Source: JAUIAI01 sp045106815 (GTDB taxonomy: Bacteria; Pseudomonadota; Gammaproteobacteria; Burkholderiales; Burkholderiaceae_E). From it: 64,000 nucleotides of DNA. Position 1 is the stretch's first letter. Each line of letters opens with the position of its first letter. Location of the stretch: positions 42,518-106,517 of the forward strand of contig JBGCFG010000017.1 in the NCBI GenBank assembly GCA_045106815.1, written 5' to 3'. Under the pieces are notes generated by a model. That model made no database searches. It was given only the letters and a program-made list of their open reading frames with translations, and was not told where the DNA came from. Position numbers and translations under genes: made by a program. This document shows, one piece after another, positions 42,960 to 50,674 of the stretch.

Positions 42960-43313
42960 CTAGCGGGAGGCTTGCGTCTGCCCGGAGTCGGCCGGCGCTT
43001 GTTTGCTAAGCGAGGCGATAAGGGCCTCATCAAGGGGATCAAATGACTGGCCACTCATGCTCTCAGCCTGCGCCCAGAGTTGGGTCAGATTCTCAACCAG
43101 CGCCGTCTTGCCTGTGCTGCCTTTGAGCACGTAGGAAGTCCCAGACCAGTTTTTCAGGCTCATGCGGTAGTGACCAAGCACCTGATTGACGAGCGCAGTC
43201 CGGTCAATGCGCTCGCGGGTTTGGGTTCTATCCTGGCCTGCAAATGCCTGTGGCGCACGCTGCGTTTCCGTCCAATGAGCCATGCCACCTAATATGCCGC
43301 AAAGGCCGCACAT
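42960..43313 (-). CDS. Small conserved-type protein of unknown function between deacetylase and CobW genes
   Basis: 117 residues, unrecognised. It opens with MCGLCGILGG, which recalls the N-terminus of class II glutamine amidotransferases, where Cys2 is the nucleophile, but the rest is too short and does not continue that fold. The middle is polar and the end low in hydrophobicity; no signal or membrane segment. It begins two bases after the deacetylase stop and its stop TAG touches the CobW ATG, so all three are co-translated. It may be an adaptor or a small metal-binding subunit (two Cys near the start). Confidence 0.6.
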   Translation of the reverse strand: MCGLCGILGGMAHWTETQRAPQAFAGQDRTQTRERIDRTALVNQVLGHYRMSLKNWSGTSYVLKGSTGKTALVENLTQLWAQAESMSGQSFDPLDEALIASLSKQAPADSGQTQASR

Positions 43314-43315
43314 GG

Positions 43316-44365
43316 CTAAACAGCCTGGGCCGCGGTGTTTTGACTTTCACGCGGGTTGCGGCGTGCGAAGTCGTCAGCAATTTCATCGAAAGTGCAGAAA
43401 CGAACCCCGGCATGGCTACTGATGTGTTCAAAAACGCGCTCAAGCATCAGTTGAACCTGAGGCCGGCCTGACACATCTGGGTGAATCGTCATCGTGAATA
43501 CGGCATAGTCGAACTCGCGGTAGACCCAATCAAATTGATCCGTCCAGAGTTGCTCGATATCGCGTGGATTCACAAACCCGTGGCTATTCGGTGCCCCTTT
43601 GATGAACATCATGGGTGGCAGATCATCAAGATACCAGCTGCCCGGTATGTCGATCAGGTCGGTTTCAACCCCTCGAACGAGCGGCTTCATCCATTCATCG
43701 GGGTGCTTGGAGTAGTCGATCTTGGTCCAGCTATCGCCCACGCGCACGTAAAACGGATGAAAGTCATCATTCATCAGGCTGTGGTCGTACTTGATGCCTT
43801 TGGCCAGCAACAGTTCATTGGTTACCGGGCTGAACTCCCACCACGGCGCAACATAGCCGGTTGGCCGCCGGCCCGAGATTTTGTCAATGAGGTCGATGCA
43901 CTTATCCATTACCGCCTCTTCCTGGACGGGGGTCATCGCAATCGGATTCTCATGGGAATAGCCATGCATACCAATTTCGTGACCCGCATCAACCACCATC
44001 CGGGTTTGTTCGGGAAAAGTCTCGATGGAGTGACCGGGAATAAACCAGGTGGTGGGGATTTGCATTCGGTCAAATAGTCGCACCATTCTAGGGACGGCGA
44101 CTTCGCCTGCAAACAGGCCGCGCGAAATGTCGCATGGTGAGTCTTCGCCGCCGTATGAACCCAGCCAGCCCGCCACGGCATCCACGTCAACGCCAAAGGC
44201 GCAGAGTATTTCTTTCTTGCCGCCGCTAGCAAGTGAACGTGAAGCGAGAGATGACGACCGGCCTGACGGCACAATGAGAGGGCGCGGCTGATATCTTGCG
44301 CCGGTAACATTGTTTGCCGGATGAGTGCGGCCAGGTCTGCCCGACCCGCTGGTGAATCTCGTCAT
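43316..44365 (-). CDS. Polysaccharide deacetylase family hydrolase, PuuE/cyclic-imidase-like
   Basis: About 349 residues of the NodB-like barrel. The metal and catalytic residues are Asp60/Asp62 in FGVDVDAVAG and the His134-x3-His138 pair in MHGYSHEN. Long loops and segments such as FIPGHSIETFPEQTR and TGYVAPWWEFSPVT resemble the branch that includes allantoinase PuuE and cyclic imidases rather than chitin deacetylases; no signal peptide. I start at ATG 44365 with AGGGG upstream; TTG 44467 would add a poor leader. In this setting ring opening of a hydantoin or cyclic imide is a plausible reaction; a peptidoglycan or other deacetylase is the alternative. Confidence 0.8.
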   Translation of the reverse strand: MTRFTSGSGRPGRTHPANNVTGARYQPRPLIVPSGRSSSLASRSLASGGKKEILCAFGVDVDAVAGWLGSYGGEDSPCDISRGLFAGEVAVPRMVRLFDRMQIPTTWFIPGHSIETFPEQTRMVVDAGHEIGMHGYSHENPIAMTPVQEEAVMDKCIDLIDKISGRRPTGYVAPWWEFSPVTNELLLAKGIKYDHSLMNDDFHPFYVRVGDSWTKIDYSKHPDEWMKPLVRGVETDLIDIPGSWYLDDLPPMMFIKGAPNSHGFVNPRDIEQLWTDQFDWVYREFDYAVFTMTIHPDVSGRPQVQLMLERVFEHISSHAGVRFCTFDEIADDFARRNPRESQNTAAQAV

Positions 44366-44540
44366 TGCGTTTTCGCCCCTGGATGGTTGAGCGGAAAAAG
44401 GAAAGCCAGTAAGCAAGCTGTCTGTAAATGCATCGGTCAGTCTAAGCGTAAGGCATCCATTCGCCAAGATTGCCCTATTCCGATAATGCCGCTAACCTGT
44501 CCTGTTCTGGCGCTGACTCGACAACCAGGAGGGCTCACAG

Positions 44541-45215
44541 ATGGAATGGCTGAAAGATACCCTGCAAAGCTATCAAGCCAAGGGCTTTGCTGCTCGCTCT
44601 GGTTTTGGCCGACGGCCAGCGCTTTTGATTGTTGATTACATGAAAGGGTTTACTGACCCGACCTCGCCGCTGGGCGGCGATTTTTCGAGTCAGCTGGTGG
44701 CGACTGAGGCCTTGATCGCGGCTTTTCGGCAGGCAGTCTTTCCGGTTATCTACACGACGATTGAATACGACGACGATTTCAACGACGCGGGCGTATTCAT
44801 AAAGAAGGTGCCGTCTTTGGCAATTTTGCGTCGCGGTTCTCCGATGTGTGAGGTTGATGATCAAATTAAGCCGCAGGCCAACGACTATATCGTGTCAAAA
44901 AAATACGCCAGTTCATTTTTTGGCACCAACCTTGACACCTACCTGCGTAACCAGGGTGCCGATACCTTGGTAATTGTTGGCTGTACAACCAGCGGTTGCG
45001 TGCGCGCGTCTGCGGTTGACTCGTTGCAGTACGGCTACCACACCATTGTGGTTCGAGAAGGGTGCGGTGATCGCGCTGAAGGGCCGCACGAGGCAAACCT
45101 GTTTGATATGGACGCCAAGTACGCCGATGTGGTGTCACTTGACGAGTGCCTTGAGTCTGTTAGGCAAGTGGATAGTTCAAGCCGGTCTGTTGGCAGCAAA
45201 GCCGCAGCATCGTGA
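44541..45215 (+). CDS. Isochorismatase-fold cysteine amidohydrolase, copy B
   Basis: 224 residues. Triad: Asp32 (LLIVDYMKGFTDP), Lys120 (VSKKYASSFFGT) and Cys153 (GCTTSGCVRAS). It keeps the same SGCVRAS nucleophile loop as copy A and the EGCGDRAEGPHEANLFDM segment typical of N-carbamoylsarcosine amidase-type enzymes. It is divergent from the PuuE-like deacetylase gene (175 bases), a natural pairing of ring opening followed by hydrolysis of the linear amide. AGGAGG lies about nine bases before ATG 44541. Confidence 0.9.
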   Translation: MEWLKDTLQSYQAKGFAARSGFGRRPALLIVDYMKGFTDPTSPLGGDFSSQLVATEALIAAFRQAVFPVIYTTIEYDDDFNDAGVFIKKVPSLAILRRGSPMCEVDDQIKPQANDYIVSKKYASSFFGTNLDTYLRNQGADTLVIVGCTTSGCVRASAVDSLQYGYHTIVVREGCGDRAEGPHEANLFDMDAKYADVVSLDECLESVRQVDSSSRSVGSKAAAS

Positions 45216-45264
45216 TGGATTGAAAGGCTTGGCGTTGGTGACAATCAGGCAGTAGCTCTCGCCT

Positions 45265-45747
45265 CTAAAGAGCCGCCAGAATCGACTGGCCACTCGATAC
45301 GTCAAACGCACCGCCTTCTTCAATCGCCAGGTGGCTAACGCTAGCGTTGCGTACGACCATTGCGTAGCGCTGTGATCGGATACCCAGCCCAAGGTTGGTG
45401 AGATCCCAGTCTAGGCCGGCGGCTTTGGTCCACGCGGCGACCCCGTCGGCCAGCATCATGACCTTACGGTCCGGATCTTTTGCCTGCCCCCAGGCATTCA
45501 TGACAAACACGTCGTTAACTGATACGCACGCAATGGCGTCAACACCTTTGGTCATGATCGCATCGTAGTGATCGAGAAAACTAGGCAAATGCTGAGCAGA
45601 GCAGGTGGGCGTGAACGCGCCGGGAACGGCAAACAGCACAATTGTTTTACCCCCGAACAATTCATCGCGAGAAAGGGGGGTTGGACCGTTTTCGGTCATT
45701 TGAACCAATTCGATGTTGGGGACTTTGTCACCGATGCTCAAGGTCAT
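45265..45747 (-). CDS. Peroxiredoxin, Prx5 type
   Basis: 160 residues of the AhpC/TSA Prx5 subfamily. The peroxidatic Cys49 is in VPGAFTPTCSAQH, and the conserved Arg needed for catalysis is in LGIRSQRYAMVV. No glutaredoxin domain is fused. It reduces hydroperoxides, probably using glutathione/glutaredoxin or thioredoxin. It faces copy B of the isochorismatase genes tail to tail and is divergent from copy C. Confidence 0.93.
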   Translation of the reverse strand: MTLSIGDKVPNIELVQMTENGPTPLSRDELFGGKTIVLFAVPGAFTPTCSAQHLPSFLDHYDAIMTKGVDAIACVSVNDVFVMNAWGQAKDPDRKVMMLADGVAAWTKAAGLDWDLTNLGLGIRSQRYAMVVRNASVSHLAIEEGGAFDVSSGQSILAAL

Positions 45748-45940
45748 TAGAGGCGCTCTTGGTCGACTGTTGATAGCGGCCAGCTGCCGGACCCCTTAAT
45801 GAGTCAGTCAACTGGCATGGACGAAACTGTGGGTGATTGTGGGTAGTTAAGGGCCAGGTGGCTGGGCTATGATGCCCGTTAGTTCTCACGCCGACAATTC
45901 CCCTTGCGCCGACACTTCACTTTTACTGAGAGGATTAACG

Positions 45941-46660
45941 ATGAGCCAGGTAGATAACGCAGAACTCGACAAAATGTTGCAGGCGGCCTTTGATGCTGCG
46001 ACCAAGCTTTATAAGGAGCGCGGATTTCAGCGCCGCATCGGATTCGGCAGCCGGCCGGCCCTAATCAGCGTGGACATGGCCAATGCGTGGACCCGTCCGG
46101 GTAATCCGTTTACGTGTGATCAGGACAAAATGGACAACGAGATTATCCCGGGTATGCAGCGTTTGCTCGCAGCGTTTCGCGCGAATGGCCGGCCAGTGGT
46201 TCATTCGACGACGGCTTATGAGATTACTGACCGCGGGGCGTCCTTCACTGATATGGGTTTGTGGCACGAGAAGATTCCAGTGGATGTGCTCAACATCAAA
46301 GACGAGTCACTCTGGGCAATCGACAGTCGTATTGCGCCGGTCGAGGGTGAGTACACCTTGCTCAAAAAGCGGGCCAGTGCCTTTCATGGGACTGAGCTGG
46401 CGGGTATTTTGCGTTCGAACAATGTTGACACCATCTTGGTGACAGGTGTTACCGCCTGTGCGTGCGTGCGCCAAACAATCTGTGACGGATTGGCTGAGGG
46501 TTTTAGAACCATCGCGGTCAAGGAAGCGATTGGCGATCGGGTGCCGGGCGCCGTTGCGTGGAACCTGTTCGATATTGATGCCAAATTCGCAGATGTTGAA
46601 ACAGTCGATACCTGTGTGGAATATCTCAACACACTTTCACCCATCGCAAAGGCGGCTTAA
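45941..46660 (+). CDS. Isochorismatase-fold cysteine amidohydrolase, copy C
   Basis: 239 residues. Triad: Asp45 (ISVDMANAWTRP), Lys142 (TLLKKRASAFHG) and Cys175 in TGVTACACVRQTI. The nucleophile loop is ACACVRQ instead of the SGCVRAS of copies A and B, adding a second Cys at 173, so its substrate may differ. ATG 45941 follows GAGAGGATT; a start at 45869 would add a leader with no support. The next gene, a lyase of the isocitrate lyase/PEP mutase family, starts one base after its stop, so the two form an operon. Confidence 0.88.
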   Translation: MSQVDNAELDKMLQAAFDAATKLYKERGFQRRIGFGSRPALISVDMANAWTRPGNPFTCDQDKMDNEIIPGMQRLLAAFRANGRPVVHSTTAYEITDRGASFTDMGLWHEKIPVDVLNIKDESLWAIDSRIAPVEGEYTLLKKRASAFHGTELAGILRSNNVDTILVTGVTACACVRQTICDGLAEGFRTIAVKEAIGDRVPGAVAWNLFDIDAKFADVETVDTCVEYLNTLSPIAKAA

Positions 46661-46661
46661 A

Positions 46662-47537
46662 TTGAATACCAAACGCAGTGCACTTAAGAGTCACCTGGAC
46701 GCCGGGGAGTTTGTTGTCGCGCCGGGTGTATTTGAACTGATCTCTGCAAAGATCGCAGATCAGATGGATTTTCCGGCGCTCTACATGACCGGGTACGGCA
46801 CGGTGGCTTCTTATCTTGGTTTACCCGACGCGGGCTTGGCCTCATACACCGACATGGTTAACCGCGTCGCCACGATGGCTGGTGCCACGAGCAAACCCTT
46901 GATTGCCGATGGTGATACCGGCTATGGCGGTTTGCTCAATGTGGATCACACCGTGCGCGGCTACGAGCGAGCAGGTGCGGCCGCGATCCAGATGGAAGAT
47001 CAGGAGTTTCCTAAAAAGTGCGGGCATACCCCGGGCCGCCGAGTGATTCCGCTTGAAGATATGGTGCGCAAGATCAAGGTGGCAGTGGCCGCTCGAGAGT
47101 CTGAGGACTTTCTCATCATTGCGCGAACGGACGCACGAACCAACTATGGTTTGGCTGAAGCCTTGAAGCGGGGGCAGGCATTTGAGGAGGCGGGTGCAGA
47201 CATCATCTTTATTGAGTCGCCAGAGTCGGAAGATGAAATGCAGCAAATTTGCCGGACGATCCAAAAACCAACCCTCGTCAATGTAGTGGATGGCGGCTCA
47301 ACGCCTGTATTGCCGCTGCAAAGCCTCGAGGAACTGGGCTATAGCATGGCGATTTTCCCAGCGACGGGGTTTTTGGCCATGGGGGCGGCGCTTCAATCGA
47401 CCTATCAGCATATTGAGAAGACTGGCTCTAGTGCTGGCATTCAGACACCACTTTATAACTTCCAGCAGTTCAGCGAACTGATGGGATTCAAGCGGGTGTG
47501 GTCGTTTGAGAAGCAATGGCCTGAGCTCCCTGAGTAG
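46662..47537 (+). CDS. Isocitrate lyase/PEP mutase family protein, methylisocitrate-lyase-like
   Basis: 291 residues, a phosphoenolpyruvate mutase/isocitrate lyase barrel. The Asp-x-Asp metal site is IADGDTGYG (Asp83, Asp85). The lyase-type active loop KKCGH (118-122) has the catalytic Cys120, which marks C-C lyases (methylisocitrate, dimethylmalate) against phosphonate mutases. I propose a TTG start at 46662 immediately after the stop of the preceding gene; no ATG occurs before the first conserved strand (VVAPGVFELISAK). It could cleave a 2-methyl-malate/citrate-like acid released in the pathway. Confidence 0.85.
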   Translation: MNTKRSALKSHLDAGEFVVAPGVFELISAKIADQMDFPALYMTGYGTVASYLGLPDAGLASYTDMVNRVATMAGATSKPLIADGDTGYGGLLNVDHTVRGYERAGAAAIQMEDQEFPKKCGHTPGRRVIPLEDMVRKIKVAVAARESEDFLIIARTDARTNYGLAEALKRGQAFEEAGADIIFIESPESEDEMQQICRTIQKPTLVNVVDGGSTPVLPLQSLEELGYSMAIFPATGFLAMGAALQSTYQHIEKTGSSAGIQTPLYNFQQFSELMGFKRVWSFEKQWPELPE

Positions 47538-47676
47538 CCAGGTTGACGGATACGCCCCGGAGCGGAGGTGCAAACCCATGAAACCACCAAACAATCCCTA
47601 AGGTCTGCTCAAGCGATTCGCCCATGATTTGCCCATAGTTACTCCTGTCAAATTCACAGCGTCAGGAGCTGGTCAA

Positions 47677-47847
47677 ATGAGTAAGGAATCGATTTCAAGC
47701 GTTTCGGCAGTGGCATCAGCTATTTTGGAGTGGGTCGTCATAGCCGGGTCAACGGCGGTCGTGGCGGGTCTATCTGTGGCGACGATTTGGACTTTGGTTA
47801 GCCCGGTGGTTGGTTTGCTCCCAAGATTGCTTGTTATGTACTCCTAA
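47677..47847 (+). CDS. Small membrane protein upstream of a winged-helix regulator
   Basis: 56 residues starting at ATG 47677, with AGGAG at 47664-47668 and eight-base spacing. Two hydrophobic stretches (SAILEWVVIAGSTAVVAGL; VATIWTLVSPVVGLLPRLL) make it almost wholly membrane-embedded. No family recognised. The CadC-like regulator gene starts 24 bases later and lacks a membrane helix of its own, so this protein may be its membrane partner or sensor; that is inference. It could also be a chance frame, though the ribosome site argues for translation. Confidence 0.55.
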   Translation: MSKESISSVSAVASAILEWVVIAGSTAVVAGLSVATIWTLVSPVVGLLPRLLVMYS

Positions 47848-47871
47848 AAGGCACAAAGTTGCCCGAGAAAA

Positions 47872-49410
47872 ATGACCATCCAGTTTGCAGATTTTGAGCT
47901 AGATCCCGATCTTTTTGAATTGCGCAAGGGTGGGGAGCTCATCGCGGTCGAGCCCAAAGTTTTTGGATTGATCGCTCACTTTGCCGCCAACCCCGATCAG
48001 GTGTTCACTAATGATCAACTCATTGAGGCTGTCTGGTCTGGTCGTACCGTCTCCGACACCACCATCTCAAGTTGCATCAAGAATGCGCGTAAAGCCCTCG
48101 GTGATACGGGCGAGGCACAGCAGTTTATTAAAACGGTTCGAGGCAGAGGCTTTCGCTTTGTAGCAATCGTCAAATCACCGGCCTCTATGCAAGACAGCGC
48201 CGCTGCCAATCATCCTCAGGCGCGCCAGACGGAGGATCAGCACGATCCTTCGTTGTTAGTTTTGCCTTTCCGGCCCCTAACGGATTCGCCAGAATGCGCC
48301 GCACTGAGTACCGATCTGGCGACCCGAATAGGCACTGTTCTCACTCGGATTCCGTTGTTAAAGCTCAGTGCGCAGACTTTCCGCTACGTGGGGCAGGCAG
48401 TGTATCCGTCGGTTAGAGAGTTGCATGAGTCATTAGGTGTGGACTACGTTATTGAGGGTGGTGTTCAAGCGTCAGCTAATCAAGTGAGCGTTCACGTTCA
48501 GCTTTTGGATGCCAGAACCGGATTCAGCCTCTGGGCTGAAAAGCTTGATGTGCCAGCTGATACTACCGATCCCGTGCAGGCAGCGACGGTGGCGGTCATC
48601 GCCAAAGTTGAGCCGCAGCTCGTGCGGGCGATTTACCAAAGTGTCTGTTCGCTGGATGGCGCACCAACTGCGCGTCGTCTTTATCTCGAAGCGAGCGGTT
48701 TGCTGTCGCTTAAGGGCTATCACTACAAGTCGTTTCCGGTGGCCATTGATCTGTTACGCCAGAGTCGTGCGCTATCGCCTGACTTTGCTCACGCGTCTGG
48801 TTATCTGTCACTTGTCCTTGGGCTGGGCAATCGTCTGGGTATTCTCGAGGGTCGTGAGAAGCTTCATGATGAAGCGATGGCCGCAGCCGAAGACGCATTG
48901 CAGGCAGACAGTATGGATTCAACCGTCCTTGGTTTGGCTGGCTGTGCCCTGGCCGATCTGGGACATCCTTCGCGGGCGGTTTCGGTGCTCGAACAGGCCA
49001 TTGACCTTAATCCTGCCAACGCTCAGGCCTGGGTAGCGAGGGGCTCCGTCTTTGTCATGCAACGCGAACTTGATGCTGGCATCGAGAAGCTGCGTCACGG
49101 CATGTCAATCAGTCCACTTGATAGCCGTCTGTCTATTTGGGGGTCGATACTGGCTATTGCCCTTTTGATGCGAGGTCGGCTTGATGAGGCGCAGGCGGAG
49201 GCAGAGATTGCCTGCCGGCGGGAATATGGCGCTTACTGGTCGCGGATTGCGCTTGCGGCCATCTTGCATCAGAAAAGCGATATGACCGGTGCATCGAGAG
49301 CCCTCGATGATGCTTATGGCGCCGCACCAGATCTCACCCCAGAGCAGATTCAGTTTCTTGTTGGGCACAAGTTCGGTCAAAAGTTGGTCGCGCTTAGAGC
49401 GGGAAGCTAG
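47872..49410 (+). CDS. Winged-helix DNA-binding regulator with TolB-like and TPR domains
   Basis: 512 residues. An OmpR/CadC-type winged helix fills residues 1-100 (KVFGLIAHFAANPDQVFTND; SSCIKNARKALGD; IKTVRGRGFRFVA). A TolB/adenylate-cyclase-associated domain follows at about 125-250 (LLVLPFRPLTDSPECAAL; VDYVIEGGVQAS; LLDARTGFSLWAEKLD). Tetratricopeptide repeats fill about 275-470. No transmembrane helix links the parts, unlike CadC. It probably regulates nearby genes in response to a protein-bound signal; its target is unknown. It converges with a methyltransferase gene 14 bases away. Confidence 0.88.
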   Translation: MTIQFADFELDPDLFELRKGGELIAVEPKVFGLIAHFAANPDQVFTNDQLIEAVWSGRTVSDTTISSCIKNARKALGDTGEAQQFIKTVRGRGFRFVAIVKSPASMQDSAAANHPQARQTEDQHDPSLLVLPFRPLTDSPECAALSTDLATRIGTVLTRIPLLKLSAQTFRYVGQAVYPSVRELHESLGVDYVIEGGVQASANQVSVHVQLLDARTGFSLWAEKLDVPADTTDPVQAATVAVIAKVEPQLVRAIYQSVCSLDGAPTARRLYLEASGLLSLKGYHYKSFPVAIDLLRQSRALSPDFAHASGYLSLVLGLGNRLGILEGREKLHDEAMAAAEDALQADSMDSTVLGLAGCALADLGHPSRAVSVLEQAIDLNPANAQAWVARGSVFVMQRELDAGIEKLRHGMSISPLDSRLSIWGSILAIALLMRGRLDEAQAEAEIACRREYGAYWSRIALAAILHQKSDMTGASRALDDAYGAAPDLTPEQIQFLVGHKFGQKLVALRAGS

Positions 49411-49424
49411 CCGTTGATGGGCGG

Positions 49425-50261
49425 TCAGTCGTCGCAGACAATGACGGTATCGAGGTAGCGGGAAGGCACAACCATCGTGCCATCTGTTGCGCAATTGAAG
49501 CGCTCAACAATCGCAAGTATATTGCGACGAATTGCTCGGTAGGTATCAGGTGCTGACGATATTGTCGCAGTCAGCGCCGTTTGGTAGTCGGACATAAAAA
49601 CGTCCGCCCAATGAGCCGGCGACTGAAATCGAAAAGTGAACGACCTCATAGTGGTGGTCACTGATCGTGCTTTGTGCTCAAAGACTGATTGGATGAACGC
49701 CTGTCTGCCCCAAGTCGTTGGCGAATCCTTGTCGGCAAGGGAAGGCTGATGGCTTTGAAGGGTGTGAATTAATTCGCCGAAGAAGCCCTCTGGCATCCAG
49801 CTAGTTAAGCCGATTTTCCCGCCAGGTTTGCACACGCGCAGGAGTTCGCTTGCCGATTGTTTATGGTTAGTACCAAACATAACGCCAAAGGTTGATGTGA
49901 CGTTGTCGAATTGACCTGCCGGGAAAGGCAATTCATCAATGTCGGCTAGCCGATAGTCGATCGGCAGATCTTCAGCCTCGGCGCGCCGCCGTGCTTTCTC
50001 CAGCGTGCTCTGGTCTCGATTAATTGAAACCACTCGACAGAAGCGGCGAGCTGCGGCCAAAGGCGTGTTGCCGTTACCGCTAGCGACATCAAGGACGGAT
50101 TGCCCCGCCCGTAAGTCCATCGATTCGCAGAGCTGTTCGCCTGCTACCTGGAGGGCGACACCAATACGGGTGTAACGGCCTGGATCCCAAACGCACGGGC
50201 GCTCGCGCCTGACAAGATTGGGTTCAGTTTTAGGTGTGAGCTGAGTCTGTAGGGAGGACAT
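49425..50261 (-). CDS. Class I SAM-dependent methyltransferase (UbiE/MenG-like)
   Basis: 278 residues. Motif I is SVLDVASGNGNTPLAAARR; further motifs are YRLADIDELPFPAGQFDNV and LLRVCKPGGKIGLTSW. The fold places it with UbiE/COQ5-like enzymes acting on small molecules. ATG 50261 has AAGGAG six bases upstream; the longer frame to 50453 is therefore not used. The substrate is unknown. Confidence 0.87.
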   Translation of the reverse strand: MSSLQTQLTPKTEPNLVRRERPCVWDPGRYTRIGVALQVAGEQLCESMDLRAGQSVLDVASGNGNTPLAAARRFCRVVSINRDQSTLEKARRRAEAEDLPIDYRLADIDELPFPAGQFDNVTSTFGVMFGTNHKQSASELLRVCKPGGKIGLTSWMPEGFFGELIHTLQSHQPSLADKDSPTTWGRQAFIQSVFEHKARSVTTTMRSFTFRFQSPAHWADVFMSDYQTALTATISSAPDTYRAIRRNILAIVERFNCATDGTMVVPSRYLDTVIVCDD

Positions 50262-50674
50262 GGCGGACTCCTTGGATGATCCAGTGATATCAAAAGATTT
50301 GCCGGCGCCCAGCATGCGCGAAACCGACTGGGCAATAGTGGTCGCTATTACCAGGATTTGCTGGGTGATTCGCTGGTGATTCTGAGTTGATTCAAAGCGA
50401 CATTGATCACCAGCATTTGGTACGTGTTGCATGCAACGTCTTTGCGATTGCACTCACTGGCCGGGCCGGGTCGCGAGTTCATTTCGGCCAACGAGTGGCT
50501 GAATGCACCAGCAGCGTTTTTTTGATGTTGATGACAGGGGCGGACCGTCAGTGCAATACTCAATCAGCCGGGCGCGTGCATGTACAAGCAGCTTGTACAA
50601 GAAGAAGTCAATACAAAAACGACAGGCAATCCAAGGGCGCGCGCTCTTTTCAAAAGCCTGTGCAGGAGTGCTCA
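50262..50674. promoter_or_regulatory. Divergent intergenic region with a near-perfect palindrome
   Basis: About 410 bases between the methyltransferase and the serine hydrolase gene, with no supported gene. It holds a perfect inverted repeat TGTACAAG-CAG-CTTGTACA (50581-50599), itself followed by AAG so that CTTGTACAAG forms a second palindrome. This is a likely operator for the hydrolase gene, which begins 75 bases downstream; the regulator is unknown. Confidence 0.5.

Noticed and set aside
42960..43313. Class II glutamine amidotransferase from the MCGLCGILGG start
   Set aside because: The protein is only 117 residues and none of the later amidotransferase motifs follows.
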